Made by a program: the position numbers and the translations under genes
NCBI GenBank assembly: GCA_903870415.1
Contig: CAIQDA010000510.1
Location: 1-54,899, forward strand
Length of the DNA: 54,899 nt
Reading direction: 5' to 3'
Source: an uncultured delta proteobacterium
GTDB taxonomy: Bacteria > Myxococcota_A > Polyangia > Polyangiales > Polyangiaceae
Shown here: one piece after another, positions 8,535 to 17,548 of the stretch
Layout of the letters: each line of letters starts with the position of its first letter
Numbering within the stretch: position 1 is the stretch's first letter
Notes under the pieces: model-generated
The model's database searches: none
Seen by the model: only the letters and a program-made list of their open reading frames with translations
Told to the model about the DNA's origin: nothing

Positions 8535-9596
8535 ATGGCCACCGTCTCCCGCGAAGAAGTGCGCACGCTCCTTGACCTTCCTCTCTTGCCGCTCCTCGAC
8601 AAGGCCCGCGCGGTCCACCTCGCGCACCACGGCGACAACGAGGTGCAGCTGTGCACGCTGCTGAGCGTGAAGACGGGAGGGTGCCCGGAGGACTGCTCGT
8701 ACTGCCCTCAGTCGAGCCACCACGACACGGCGGTCGGCGCCGAACGGATGCTCGACGTGGACCAAGTCATCGCCTCTGCGCGACGTGCAAAAGACCTTGG
8801 ATCGACGCGTTTTTGCATGGGCGCCGCGTGGCGTGAGGTCAAAGACGGACCGGCGTTCGACCGCGTCGTCGACATGGTTCGCGGCGTGAAAGACCTAGGC
8901 CTCGAAGCCTGCGCCACCCTCGGCATGCTCACGGGACCGCAAGCCGAGCGACTCAAGGAAGCGGGCCTTGACGCATACAATCACAATCTCGATACGAGCC
9001 GCGAAGCCTACCGCTCGATCATCAAAACGCGCACCTACGACGATCGCCTCCGAACGCTCCAAAACGTGCGTTCTGCAGGTATCTCGGTATGCTGCGGCGG
9101 AATCATCGGAATGGGAGAGGCGCTCGAGGATCGCGCGGAGTTGTTGCGCACGCTCGCGAGCCTTGAGCCACAACCCGAATCGGTTCCCATCAACGCGCTC
9201 GTCGCCGTGGAGGGCACGCCGCTTGCGGACATGCCGCCGGTCGACCCGTTTGACCTCGTTCGCATGATTGCCGTTGCGCGCATCCTCATGCCGAAGTCGC
9301 GCGTTCGGCTTTCGGCGGGCCGTTCGTCGCTCACGCGTGAAGCGCAGGCCATGTGCCTCTTCGCCGGCGCGAACTCCATCTTCTACGGAGAAAAGCTGCT
9401 CACCACGGCGAACCCCGAAGAGGCGGCCGATCTCGAACTGCTGCGCACGCTGGGTCTTACGACGCTGGCGCCGGTCGCGGACGCCTCGGGCTCACCGCGC
9501 CATTCCGAACACGCATGCGCGAACAAGGGTGCGGGCTGCGGCCACAAGCACGATCATGAGCATGCGCATGCGCACGGTGAAGCGGTCGCCGAATAG
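8535..9596 (+). CDS. bioB: Biotin synthase with His-rich C-terminal tail
   Basis: Radical-SAM enzyme that inserts sulfur into dethiobiotin. The SAM-cluster motif is [13 protein letters not shown] (CxxxCxxC), and further family blocks are [32 protein letters not shown] and [16 protein letters not shown]. The catalytic body ends near residue 320, as in other BioB proteins. A tail of about 30 residues follows with eight histidines and two cysteines ([16 protein letters not shown]), which is not needed for the known reaction and looks metal-binding. The gene is divergent from rpoN across 194 bp and is followed by a strong terminator, so it is a single-gene unit. No other bio genes are adjacent. 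Confidence 0.96.
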   Translation: MATVSREEVRTLLDLPLLPLLDKARAVHLAHHGDNEVQLCTLLSVKTGGCPEDCSYCPQSSHHDTAVGAERMLDVDQVIASARRAKDLGSTRFCMGAAWREVKDGPAFDRVVDMVRGVKDLGLEACATLGMLTGPQAERLKEAGLDAYNHNLDTSREAYRSIIKTRTYDDRLRTLQNVRSAGISVCCGGIIGMGEALEDRAELLRTLASLEPQPESVPINALVAVEGTPLADMPPVDPFDLVRMIAVARILMPKSRVRLSAGRSSLTREAQAMCLFAGANSIFYGEKLLTTANPEEAADLELLRTLGLTTLAPVADASGSPRHSEHACANKGAGCGHKHDHEHAHAHGEAVAE

Positions 9597-9625
9597 GTGA
9601 TCGCGACGACGTGATGCGTCTCGAC

Positions 9626-9664
9626 CAAGGGCTTTCCGATTGCGGAGGGCCCTTGTTTCGTTCG
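9626..9664 (+). terminator. Intrinsic terminator downstream of bioB
   Basis: A 30-nt palindrome from CAAGGG to CCCTTG forms a 13-bp stem (with two G-T pairs) around a 4-nt loop, followed by TTTCGTTCG. It lies 30 bp after the bioB stop. Confidence 0.8.
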
Positions 9665-10120
9665 TAGGAGAACGCCTGGACCGGGCGCCGTACGAGCTCA
9701 GAAAACCTGCGTTTTCTCGGACCGAAATGCATTGAGGTGCGCCGGTTCACGAGCCAGTCGACGCGCCACAGCGGAACGGATGAACAGCGGAGCGCGATCC
9801 GAACGCGGCACGTGTTTAGACGTACGGTTTGCAGATCGTTTGCGACGTTCGTCGTATGCACGACGGCTGCGTATGGTCCGCGCCTTACCTTGTCGTTGGC
9901 TGCGACGCCCTCGCCACGAGCGATCCCAAACCGACTGCTCCACCGCCCCTCGAACGTTGGCGCGTACGCAACCAAGCTCATACGTTTACGCAAACCATAC
10001 GTTTTCGTGAGCAGCTTCGCACGAACGTCTTATGTCAACTTACTGAAGCGCGTACTTGGCGTGAGGCTGGGAATTTCCCCGTGGGCCGTTGACGCACGGC
10101 ATCGGGACCGCGAGCTTTTC
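9665..10120 (+). other. Gap between convergent bioB and exbD, no convincing gene
   Basis: These 456 bp hold short overlapping frames on both strands, but none has a family motif, a ribosome-binding site and a sensible protein sequence together. A 7-bp hairpin with a CTGC loop lies at 9700-9717. Two direct copies of ATACGTTTNCG lie at 9980-9990 and 9997-10007, with a related GTACGGTTTGC near 9820-9831. The function of these repeats is unknown. Confidence 0.5.
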
Positions 10121-10585
10121 TTAAGGCGCAGGTCTCGCCGTCGACGGGTCGGCGTCCGTCTTGCCCGCCATGCCGAGCGTGGTGGCCCCCGCCTTGCGTG
10201 CCGCATCGAGCGCTTTCACGAGACTCGGGTAAGGCGCGGCGTCGTCCGAGACGAAGAAGACGATGCGCTCAGACACCTTGCCGATGCGGTCCATGCGCGC
10301 GGTGATTGCGGGAACGAGGTCCTCCGGCCGCGTGGCGACATCGTTCAAGGTGAACGCTCCGTCGGGCCCGATGCGAACGACCGTTTGGTCCGGAACGACG
10401 TCGGGCAATGCCTCGGCTTTTTCCGTGGAAGGAAGCTGAACGCCGATGGTTTTCTCGAGAAGCGGCGTCACGACCATGAAGATGATGAGAAGCACGAGCA
10501 CCACGTCGACGAGCGGCGTGATGTTGATGTCCGCCGGACGACTCCCCTGCCCCGGCCCGCCCAAACGAACGATGCGCACGGTCAT
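10121..10585 (-). CDS. exbD: ExbD/TolR-family biopolymer transport protein (second copy)
   Basis: Inner-membrane protein with one transmembrane helix near the N-terminus. The helix carries the family motif DINITPLVDVVLVLLIIFMV with the Asp that takes part in proton use by ExbB-ExbD complexes; a periplasmic domain of about 110 residues follows. Start at 10585 overlaps the stop of the first exbD as ATGA. The two ExbD proteins are nearly identical in the membrane segment and differ in the periplasmic domain, so they may form a mixed complex. It is the last gene of the tonB operon. Proline-rich end. Confidence 0.92.
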   Translation of the reverse strand: MTVRIVRLGGPGQGSRPADINITPLVDVVLVLLIIFMVVTPLLEKTIGVQLPSTEKAEALPDVVPDQTVVRIGPDGAFTLNDVATRPEDLVPAITARMDRIGKVSERIVFFVSDDAAPYPSLVKALDAARKAGATTLGMAGKTDADPSTARPAP

Positions 10586-10986
10586 GGTTGCTCCTGCACC
10601 GCGAGTCCCACGCCCTTTGATCCGGCCCTCTGCAACGTGTCGAGCACGGGGCGCATGTCGCCCACGGTGAGACGAGCGTCGCCCTTGACCATCACCTTGC
10701 GCCCGCGCTGTTGGGCCTCGACAACCTTCGCGGCAAGCTCGTCGAGAGTCACCGCGTTCGACTCCCAATAGGCCTGTTTTTCCAGGGTGACCGAGACGAC
10801 CGCCGGATCCGCTTTCGCCTCCGGGGTTGCGTCCTTCGACGCCTTCGGCAACTGCACGTCTTTGCCACGCTGAAGCAGCGGCGTGACCACCATGAAGATG
10901 ATCAGCAGCACCAAGACCACGTCGACGAGCGGCGTGATGTTGATGGTGGCGCGTACGCCTCCGCTCGGTCCGATTTGCGCGCCCAT
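10582..10986 (-). CDS. exbD: ExbD/TolR-family biopolymer transport protein (first copy)
   Basis: A 134-residue ExbD with the same TINITPLVDVVLVLLIIFMV membrane motif, including the conserved Asp, and a periplasmic domain with VMVKGDARLTVGDMRPVLD, typical of the family. It follows exbB by 9 bp and overlaps the second exbD by ATGA. With ExbB it would couple the proton gradient to TonB movement. Confidence 0.94.
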   Translation of the reverse strand: MGAQIGPSGGVRATINITPLVDVVLVLLIIFMVVTPLLQRGKDVQLPKASKDATPEAKADPAVVSVTLEKQAYWESNAVTLDELAAKVVEAQQRGRKVMVKGDARLTVGDMRPVLDTLQRAGSKGVGLAVQEQP

Positions 10987-10995
10987 CGCGTTGCC

Positions 10996-11727
10996 TCAGC
11001 GGCCGTGTTGAGCTCGGACCTTGCGGGCCACGAGGTCGAGAAGTTCGTTCGACGATTCGGCAATGTCGACCTGACGCGAATCAACCCAACCTTGCAAATA
11101 GTTGAAAAAAAGCAGGGCCGGAATCGCGACGAGCAAACCGAACGCCGTCGTCACGAGGGCCTCGGCGATGCCGGCGGACACGGAACCCAGTCCACCGGAG
11201 CCGCTCGCGGCCATGTTCTGAAACGCCGTCACGATGCCCATGACCGTGCCGAGCAGGCCGATGAATGGCGTGGACGATGCGACCGAGGCCAAGAGCCCAA
11301 GCCCTGTCTTCAACTCGGCGACCTCGCGCGAACCCTGACGCTCAAGCGCGCGCGCGACCGACTCGATGCGGCCCTCGAGAGGCTGGTCGACCGCTTGCAC
11401 AAAACTCGTCAGGCCCGCATGCAACGTGCGCCCGAGATAACCGGCCTCCGCGCGTTCGAACGGCAGTGCCGATGCCGCATCGAGGTTGCCACTCTTCAGC
11501 GCTTCGCCGAGGGCGCCAACGAACTTCTCAGAGTCGGCCTTGGACTTCTTGAAGTGGAGCATGCGCTCAGACACGACGAAGACCGACAAGAGGCTCATGA
11601 GCAGCATCACGACTACAACGCCCTTCGCGAAGAGGCCCATGTTGCCCCAAAGCCCGCCGAGAGAAAAATCGGGAGCGCCGGCGGCGACGGCTTCGGTGGA
11701 GAGCGAGACGAGGGTCGTGAGGGTCAT
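10996..11727 (-). CDS. exbB: ExbB/TolQ-family proton channel protein
   Basis: MotA/TolQ/ExbB family protein of 243 residues. A first transmembrane segment is near residues 30-52 (KGVVVVMLLMSLLSVFVV), and a second and third are near 140-215 (PFIGLLGTVMGIVTAFQNMA and TTAFGLLVAIPALLFFNYLQ); the GLLGTV and ALxTTxxGL blocks are family hallmarks. It forms the pentameric scaffold around ExbD. It lies 46 bp after tonB and 9 bp before exbD on the same strand. TolQ is the alternative, but linkage to tonB and a TonB-dependent receptor favours ExbB. Confidence 0.93.
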   Translation of the reverse strand: MTLTTLVSLSTEAVAAGAPDFSLGGLWGNMGLFAKGVVVVMLLMSLLSVFVVSERMLHFKKSKADSEKFVGALGEALKSGNLDAASALPFERAEAGYLGRTLHAGLTSFVQAVDQPLEGRIESVARALERQGSREVAELKTGLGLLASVASSTPFIGLLGTVMGIVTAFQNMAASGSGGLGSVSAGIAEALVTTAFGLLVAIPALLFFNYLQGWVDSRQVDIAESSNELLDLVARKVRAQHGR

Positions 11728-11773
11728 CGGAATGCCAGGAGAAAGAGGGACGAAACGCTGAACGTTGACAGAA

Positions 11774-12535
11774 TTAAGGTGCGACGAAGCGAAGGTTGAA
11801 CGTGTAGTCTACAAGAACCGCGTGCCCTTCGAACATCACGGGCGTGTAACGCTGCGTCGCGAGAGCTGCGAGGATTGCCGAATCCATGTGCGCGAGCCCC
11901 TTGATGATGCGGCAACCTTCAAGGTGCCCGTCGAGTTCGATGCGGCACCGAACGATGGCCAGGCCACCCACGTGGGCCTCGGCTGCTTCGCGCGGGTAAA
12001 CGAAGTCAGTCTTGAAGTCGACGCCTGACGTTTGCTTCGGGCGGGTCATTCCCTCGCCAAACGCCACGACCTGCGTGCCGGTTCCGCCGAGTTCGCCGCC
12101 GACCACGCCGCCGAGCGTACCGCCGACGACGCCACCCACCACGCCACCCGCAACTCCGCCTTCGACGCCGCCCACCACGCCCCCGACCTCACCCTTGGGT
12201 GAATCGGACTTGGGTGAATCGGAGGGCTTGGGCGTTTCGTCGACGGGCTTTTTGTCCTTCACGTCGACGAACGTGTCGGGCTTCACGATGGGTTTCACCT
12301 CGTGCTTCACGACTTGAACGCTCGAACCCCCGGCCGGTGGCGGCGGTGGTGGTGGTGGCGGCGGCGCCTGAAAGAAGGTCACCTCCGGCCCGTCGTCCTT
12401 GGACTTCGATGCATGATGCAACGACATGTACACGGCGCCTGCGATGATGGCTCCGTGGACGATCAACGACGACACCGCTCCCGCGCCGAAACGCGAAGGA
12501 GCGATGCCGTTGCTTTGAAGGACCGAGTCGAACAC
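11774..12535 (-). CDS. tonB: TonB-family energy transducer
   Basis: About 253 residues. One N-terminal transmembrane helix (about 22-40), a run of ten prolines (periplasmic linker), a Lys/Pro/Asp segment, then a glycine-valine repeat of GGVVGG units over about 35 residues, and a C-terminal TonB domain (YPREAAEAHVGGLAIVRCRI, TPVMFEGHAVLVDYTFNLRF). It carries energy from ExbBD to the receptor. The frame is open much further upstream but there it runs antisense to the lipoprotein gene; the GTG at 12535 (VFDSVLQSNG) fits the N-terminus seen in related TonB proteins and gives a 16-bp gap with an upstream GGAAG. Confidence 0.9.
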   Translation of the reverse strand: MFDSVLQSNGIAPSRFGAGAVSSLIVHGAIIAGAVYMSLHHASKSKDDGPEVTFFQAPPPPPPPPPPAGGSSVQVVKHEVKPIVKPDTFVDVKDKKPVDETPKPSDSPKSDSPKGEVGGVVGGVEGGVAGGVVGGVVGGTLGGVVGGELGGTGTQVVAFGEGMTRPKQTSGVDFKTDFVYPREAAEAHVGGLAIVRCRIELDGHLEGCRIIKGLAHMDSAILAALATQRYTPVMFEGHAVLVDYTFNLRFVAP

Positions 12536-12551
12536 CGTCGAACGTCTTCCG

Positions 12552-13466
12552 TTATTGACCGAAGGTGCTTGCCGCGAAGTCCGTCGCAAGCATGCAGTAA
12601 TACGCTGCGCCCTTGGAAAACTCCGCGCAGACCGTTTTGAAGTTCGGATTGATACCCGAACCGGTGGCGTGACCGTGGGCCGGATCGGCTTCCGCGTTGC
12701 ACGCCGCGACGTCAGGCTTCTGCTCGAACGTTGGATTGCCGTCCGCGTCGAGCGCAGGCGAACCGTCGGTGTTCGTGAGCGGCTTGGTCTCGTCGTTCGC
12801 GTTGCAAGGAATGGCCGGGTAGAGGCCAACGGCCTTGTACTGGATGGCGCATGCAGCACCGTCTTCGTCAGGCAACGACATCTGCACGTTCGCCGCGAAG
12901 GCGGTTCCCGCGGCGTCAGGCGTGTTGATGAGACGAAGGTTCGACCACGTCCAAGAACCTTCAAACGCCGGAAGCCCTGGATCGGACTCGTCAACGTCTG
13001 CCGTTGCGGGGTCGTCCGGAGTGGCCGCTACGGCAGCAAAGCTCATGTGCGCGGCCTGAAAGGTTGGCGCTGAGCAAATGCCCGAGCCGTTCGGCGTGCT
13101 TGAGGCGAAGTTGCCGAGGCCATACGCGTGATCGGTCGTGGCGAGCGTCGCGCTGTAACCGTCCACGTACGCGGACTTTTGGTCGCCTGCGCTTGTCGGT
13201 TGAAGCGCCACGGAGCCAGGAACGTCGTAGCGAGGAAGCTCACCGGCAGCACCCGCCTTGTTGAAGCTCGTGAGACCGACGATGTCCCCGCTTTGAACGA
13301 TGGCCTGGCACTTGGCCGAAAGGCCCGTCGTGACAAGTGTGTATTGTACAGCGAACTCGCCGTTTGCCGACTGGCACGTGATGCCGACCGGGTCACCGCA
13401 CGCGGCCGCGAAAACGGCGACGAGGGTGAACGAAAGAGAGGAAACAGCCTTGTGGATCGTATTCAT
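12552..13466 (-). CDS. Lipoprotein of unknown function in the TonB receptor operon
   Basis: A 304-residue protein not recognised by family. It has a signal peptide with lipobox VFAAACG, so it should be lipid-anchored. The mature part is rich in Ala, Asp, Gly and Pro, has about eight cysteines spread through it (probable disulfides), and lacks strong repeats. The start ATG at 13466 has GGAG six bases upstream. It sits between the TonB-dependent receptor and tonB. By position it could be a surface or periplasmic partner of the receptor, as lipoproteins are in other TonB systems; that is inference only. Confidence 0.8.
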   Translation of the reverse strand: MNTIHKAVSSLSFTLVAVFAAACGDPVGITCQSANGEFAVQYTLVTTGLSAKCQAIVQSGDIVGLTSFNKAGAAGELPRYDVPGSVALQPTSAGDQKSAYVDGYSATLATTDHAYGLGNFASSTPNGSGICSAPTFQAAHMSFAAVAATPDDPATADVDESDPGLPAFEGSWTWSNLRLINTPDAAGTAFAANVQMSLPDEDGAACAIQYKAVGLYPAIPCNANDETKPLTNTDGSPALDADGNPTFEQKPDVAACNAEADPAHGHATGSGINPNFKTVCAEFSKGAAYYCMLATDFAASTFGQ

Positions 13467-13486
13467 GGGGTTTCTCCGCTTTCCGA

Positions 13487-16400
13487 TCAAAAGGTGCCGC
13501 GGATGCCGAAGCGGAACTGGCGAGGGGACTGGTACGAATTGGGACGACCGTGATTCGCGTTGATGTCGGCCTCGGCGATGGGGGTGCCGTCGGCGTTCTT
13601 CAACTGGCCCGGGTTGTAGGCCGCGGTGGGGGTGGTCTTCACGGGAAGGTCCGCCTTCGAGCCGCCGATGATCGGCTGGACGTCCGCCGTCGTGTAGGTT
13701 TCGTCAACCGACGTCGCCGACTGCAGGTTGATCAGGTTGAAGATGTCCGCGGTGATCGATAGGTCGACCGCCTTCATCGGCTTGAAGCCGTAGGCGAAGT
13801 TCATGTCGAAGCTATTGACCCACGGCGTCTCGCCGGCCGACCCGCGCGGCAGAATCTGGACCTCGCCCGGGCCGTAAAGCGGGTGCGAGCCGAGGTACCC
13901 GTAAGGCGACCCGGAGGACGAGCGGTAAGCGCCGCCCACGTTCACGTGCTGCACGTCGTCGATCTTGTAATCGTAAGAACCGTAAACCTTGATCGAGTGC
14001 GTCGTGTTGCCCGGGAGGAGACCGGTGTTGTTCGCCAACAACGACTTCAGGTCGAACGACGACGTGATGTTCGGGTCGAGCTGGCCGGTCTCGGGACGAA
14101 CGAGTCCGGCGTAGTTCCCTTTGAGCTCGGAGAGCGTGTAGCTTGCCTGGAGAAACCAGTCGCTCGAGAAGGCTTTTTGCAGGTAAGCCGTGAGTGCTCG
14201 GTAGTCGCGCGTGGCCTTCGGGAAGCTTGAGGCAATGCCTTTGCCCGGGTTGCCAATGAAGTAAGTCGACGCTTCGTCGTTCGACATGTCTTCGATGACG
14301 TCGTTGTACCAACGCATGGTGCCCGTAACGCCCGCGCGCGCGTTCTTAAGGGAAATCGCGCTGAGTTCCGTTTCGGCACCTGCGACAATTTCGTCGCTGG
14401 ATTGCGGCACGAGGTTCGGGTCGACCGGGGTGACACCGGCGCCGTTCAGCTGCCACTTCGAGGAGGGGGTGCTGGAAGCGCTGGTGGGGTTCGTGACCCG
14501 ATTGCCAGCGTTGCACGCGGGGTTCGTGAGCGAATCTCCTGACAAATTGCAGGTGCTCGACACTTGGTGGTACGACAGAATACTTGGCTCGCCAGACGCG
14601 GCGCGGTCCGCAATGTCGAGCGACACCTGCTGGTAGAAACGCGAGTAGTTCGCGAAGACCTTCATGCGGCCTTCGTTCGTCGGGTCCCACACGATGCCCG
14701 CGCGCGGCGCCCACTGGTTTGGCAGCGCGATTTTCAGCTCGCTGTTGCCGTTGTAGAGGTACTGCGCGTCGTAGCGAACACCCACGTTGATCGTGAAGAG
14801 GTCCATGACCTTCCACGAGTCTTGAACGAAGCCGCCGATGGTGTGACTCGACGTCTTGATGCGCAGCTTGTCGAGGATGACGGCGGTGTCCGGGTCGGTC
14901 AGGTAGCCGAACTGGCGGTAGTCGCTGTAAAGCGTCCCGCGGGAGCTCTCGCGAAACAGGTCGGTCCCTGAATACGCCTTCGTGTGGTCGTAGCCCGCGA
15001 GTTCGTAATCGACGCCGGCCTTGATGACGTGGTGACCGAGGAGCTCAAGGAAATACGTGCCCATCGTGCGCATTGACACGCGGTCGAGCACCGAGTCTTC
15101 CATGTAGCCCGAGCCGCCGGTGTAATAGTTATTGACCGGGCAGCGCATCTGGCTGCTCTTCGTGGCCGATTGGGGGTCGGAGCACGCGGCGACAAGCTCA
15201 GGGCTTGTCTCAAAGTCGAGAATCGAGTGGTTTCGAGGGTTCGACCGGCGCCAGGCCACTCCGGGCGTCGCCGCCAGACCGCCGCCGCCGATGGTGGAGC
15301 CGTCCGTTGGCAAGCGCGATCCGACTTCGCGGTGGTAACCCACGGTGGTCTCGAGAAGCGCCCGCTTGTTGTCGAAGTCGCTCGTCCACTTCAGCGTGGT
15401 GTCGTACGAGCCCGCCTTGTACTTCATGGCGAGCGAGTCGAAGTTACCGATGATGTTGCCGACTTCGGCCGAGTCGGTCTGTGGATCGATGCCGAAATTG
15501 CCGTTGCCGCCCGAAAAGCGAGGGGTCGCCGCAAACGTGAGCGCGATGCGGTTTTCTTTGTCGGCCTGCCACGTGAGCTTCGCAATGGCTTGAATGTCAC
15601 GGCCGAGCGCCGAGTAGCGCTTTGCCGCGACCTGCTGCGTGGAGAACGGCGCGCCGTCAGAGTCTAGAGATTGCTCTCCGTCGGCCCCGATCGTGAACGG
15701 GTTCACGCTTCGGTCGAGGCTCCACTTGGTCTCCGAAAGCTGGACACCGGCGTAATACCAGAGCGCGTCCTTGATGATCGGACCGCCCACGTCGGCGCCG
15801 AGCGTCGCCATGTGGTCGAGATTCGTCTTCGTCCGGATGACCGATGCGCTGCTTGGCACGCTCTTACGCGGGCCGTTGAGCGCGCCTGGCGAGTATTGCC
15901 CCCACCAGTGGCCGCTGACTTCGTTCGAGCCCGAGTTCGTGACCGCCGAAAGGATGCCGCCGGTGCTTCGACCGTATTCCGGCAAATAGCCGCCGGTAAT
16001 CACGTTGACTTCTTTGACGAACTCGATGCTGAGCGGCGAGCCAAGAATGCCGTACGCCGTGTTGCCGACCGAGAGACCGTCAATCTGGTACGCGTTTTCT
16101 GGCGAGCTCGCGCCGTTGAACGAAACGCCGTACCCGTCGCCCTGCGCACCGGGAGCCATTTCGGCGACCGACTCGATGCTTCGCGTGGCAGCGCCGCGTG
16201 ACGACGGACGAATGAGCGGCACGCGCTCGGCGGTCTTTGCGTCGATGGTGAGCGATATCGAAGACGACGTTGCGTCGACGGTTGGCGCACGACCGGTGAC
16301 GACGATTTCTTCGCTCTGCATACCCTCGGGGCGAAGTCCGCCGTCGATTTGGAGCGTGGCACCCGCGCGCACGAGAATCTCGCTGAGTGCGAACGGCTTG

Positions 16401-16672
16401 AAACCGTCCTTATCAAAGCGAATCGAATACGACCCTGGCGGCAGGTTCGGGATTCGGTAGAAGCCCTTCGCGTCGGTCACCGCGATTTGCTCACCTTGGA
16501 GCGCGGCACTGGTGACCGTGACGACGACGTCCGCTTGGGCCTGCTGCGACGACGCATCGACAACGCGCCCCGTGAACACGCCCGTCGTGACCTGCGCTTT
16601 TGCTTCGACCACCACGCATGTGAGCGCGGCAAGTACGAGCGACGGCGATCCTACTCTGCGAAATGTCCTCAT
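13487..16672 (-). CDS. TonB-dependent outer-membrane receptor with carboxypeptidase-regulatory-like N-domain
   Basis: About 1061 residues. A signal peptide ends near residue 28 (VEAKAQ). Residues about 30-115 form a CarboxypepD_reg-like beta domain (FTGRVVDASS, GFYRIPNLPPGSYSIRFDKD). The plug domain follows (EEIVVTGR, YQIDGLSVGN, VKEVNVITGGYLPEYGRSTG), then a long beta-barrel that ends in Phe (RQFRFGIRGTF), as outer-membrane barrels do. This architecture is that of Oar-like receptors; the ligand cannot be told from sequence. It heads the operon with the lipoprotein, tonB, exbB and two exbD genes, so the receptor has its own energising complex. Start at MRTFRRV, seven codons into a slightly longer frame. 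Confidence 0.93.
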   Translation of the reverse strand: MRTFRRVGSPSLVLAALTCVVVEAKAQVTTGVFTGRVVDASSQQAQADVVVTVTSAALQGEQIAVTDAKGFYRIPNLPPGSYSIRFDKDGFKPFALSEILVRAGATLQIDGGLRPEGMQSEEIVVTGRAPTVDATSSSISLTIDAKTAERVPLIRPSSRGAATRSIESVAEMAPGAQGDGYGVSFNGASSPENAYQIDGLSVGNTAYGILGSPLSIEFVKEVNVITGGYLPEYGRSTGGILSAVTNSGSNEVSGHWWGQYSPGALNGPRKSVPSSASVIRTKTNLDHMATLGADVGGPIIKDALWYYAGVQLSETKWSLDRSVNPFTIGADGEQSLDSDGAPFSTQQVAAKRYSALGRDIQAIAKLTWQADKENRIALTFAATPRFSGGNGNFGIDPQTDSAEVGNIIGNFDSLAMKYKAGSYDTTLKWTSDFDNKRALLETTVGYHREVGSRLPTDGSTIGGGGLAATPGVAWRRSNPRNHSILDFETSPELVAACSDPQSATKSSQMRCPVNNYYTGGSGYMEDSVLDRVSMRTMGTYFLELLGHHVIKAGVDYELAGYDHTKAYSGTDLFRESSRGTLYSDYRQFGYLTDPDTAVILDKLRIKTSSHTIGGFVQDSWKVMDLFTINVGVRYDAQYLYNGNSELKIALPNQWAPRAGIVWDPTNEGRMKVFANYSRFYQQVSLDIADRAASGEPSILSYHQVSSTCNLSGDSLTNPACNAGNRVTNPTSASSTPSSKWQLNGAGVTPVDPNLVPQSSDEIVAGAETELSAISLKNARAGVTGTMRWYNDVIEDMSNDEASTYFIGNPGKGIASSFPKATRDYRALTAYLQKAFSSDWFLQASYTLSELKGNYAGLVRPETGQLDPNITSSFDLKSLLANNTGLLPGNTTHSIKVYGSYDYKIDDVQHVNVGGAYRSSSGSPYGYLGSHPLYGPGEVQILPRGSAGETPWVNSFDMNFAYGFKPMKAVDLSITADIFNLINLQSATSVDETYTTADVQPIIGGSKADLPVKTTPTAAYNPGQLKNADGTPIAEADINANHGRPNSYQSPRQFRFGIRGTF

Positions 16673-16838
16673 GCGTGCTTCTCCCTCGGGCACGGCACGC
16701 GAAGCCTATTCGCTGCGGTTCGCCCGATTCCGTTCCTTAAGGAGGTACCTGAACATGCGGACGGATCGCAACAACCAGGTGACGCGCGGCGCGCCTATTT
16801 CGCTACGAGGGAAGAAAACGCCAGGACTCGATTCTTCG

Positions 16839-17288
16839 TTACGGGTCCGGCGGCCCCTCGGGCCCACGGGGCGGGGCGAACTCGGGCGGCGGTGGCGGCG
16901 GAAAACCCCGGCGATGGCGCTCGGCCAAGTGCTCGGCGAACGCGTCGAATGCGGGACGCTGTTCGGGCCGGAGCGCATCGCGAATGCGCGCTTCCGTCTT
17001 CTTTCGCAACGCATCGAGGGCGGGCTCCGCCGGTTCCATCAACGCGCGGCGTTCGTGTTGCGACTCGCTGAGGATCGACGCGACCTTGTCACGTTGCGTG
17101 GCGTCAAGATCCACACGTCGGTCGATGGCGTGAAGCAGCATGCGCTCCATGCCCTGCCCTTCGCGCCCTTCGAACGCGTGGTCCATGCGCCGGTGCGCAA
17201 ACGTGCGAAAACCGAGGGCTCCGACGGCCATTCCGCCAACGAAAACCGCAAGCACCAAGGCCGCGCCGCGGCCAGAAACGGTTGTCAT
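16839..17288 (-). CDS. Spy/CpxP/CnrX-like periplasmic metal-sensor-type protein
   Basis: A 149-residue protein with an N-terminal membrane anchor (residues about 8-27) and a periplasmic helical hairpin carrying two LTxxQ-like motifs, LDATQRDKV (61-69) and LRPEQRPAF (107-115). Histidines at 32, 37, 53, 78, 120 and 125 could bind metal, but I cannot assign ligands. The tail is proline-rich. It overlaps the preceding small membrane gene by ATGA and follows an ECF sigma gene. In Cupriavidus CnrX, of the same fold and size, senses Ni/Co and controls the anti-sigma CnrY; the layout here suggests a similar role. A Spy-like chaperone is the alternative. Confidence 0.75.
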   Translation of the reverse strand: MTTVSGRGAALVLAVFVGGMAVGALGFRTFAHRRMDHAFEGREGQGMERMLLHAIDRRVDLDATQRDKVASILSESQHERRALMEPAEPALDALRKKTEARIRDALRPEQRPAFDAFAEHLAERHRRGFPPPPPPEFAPPRGPEGPPDP

Positions 17289-17548
17289 AGCGAGGCCTCC
17301 GCCACGTCGAGCGAGAGCGCGGGTTCAACATCGCCGTCGGCCTCGGTGCCGCGGCCCGACTCCGCATGAACGGAAAACCAAAACACGATGGACGCCGCCA
17401 AAACCAGAACGAAGAAAGCGGGCCCCTCGACCTCGCGGGCCGCACGCGCACGAGCAAGCACGCGCGACGTCAACGCCGCATCGGGGACGAGATTCGCCGT
17501 CGCTTCTCGCAGGCAATGGGCCAATTCTTCCGGCGACTTAGGCGTCAT
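17285..17548 (-). CDS. Small single-span membrane protein, candidate anti-sigma factor
   Basis: About 87 residues: a charged, helical N-terminal part of about 42 residues that would be cytoplasmic, one transmembrane helix (about 43-60, FFVLVLAASIVFWF), and a short acidic tail outside. There is no zinc-finger anti-sigma motif. The layout equals that of CnrY, the short anti-sigma partner of CnrH. Start at MTPKSPEEL overlaps the sigma gene by 11 bp; an in-frame ATG at 17605 would lie deeper inside the sigma gene. The family is not recognised from sequence alone; the role is inferred from context. Confidence 0.65.
   Translation of the reverse strand: MTPKSPEELAHCLREATANLVPDAALTSRVLARARAAREVEGPAFFVLVLAASIVFWFSVHAESGRGTEADGDVEPALSLDVAEASL

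Noticed and set aside
9457-9993. 178-residue minus-strand frame covering the end of bioB and the gap after it
   Set aside because: Overlaps the bioB coding end and its terminator; basic low-complexity sequence with no ribosome-binding site.
12012-12317. Pro/Thr repeat frame on the plus strand
   Set aside because: It is the complement of the glycine-repeat part of tonB.
16739-16760. Strong Shine-Dalgarno-like AAGGAGGT followed by ATG on the plus strand upstream of the TonB receptor
   Set aside because: The frame that follows runs antisense through the Spy/CnrX-like gene and has no family features; AAGGAGG can arise by chance within this palindromic stretch (CCTTAAGG, GGTACC).
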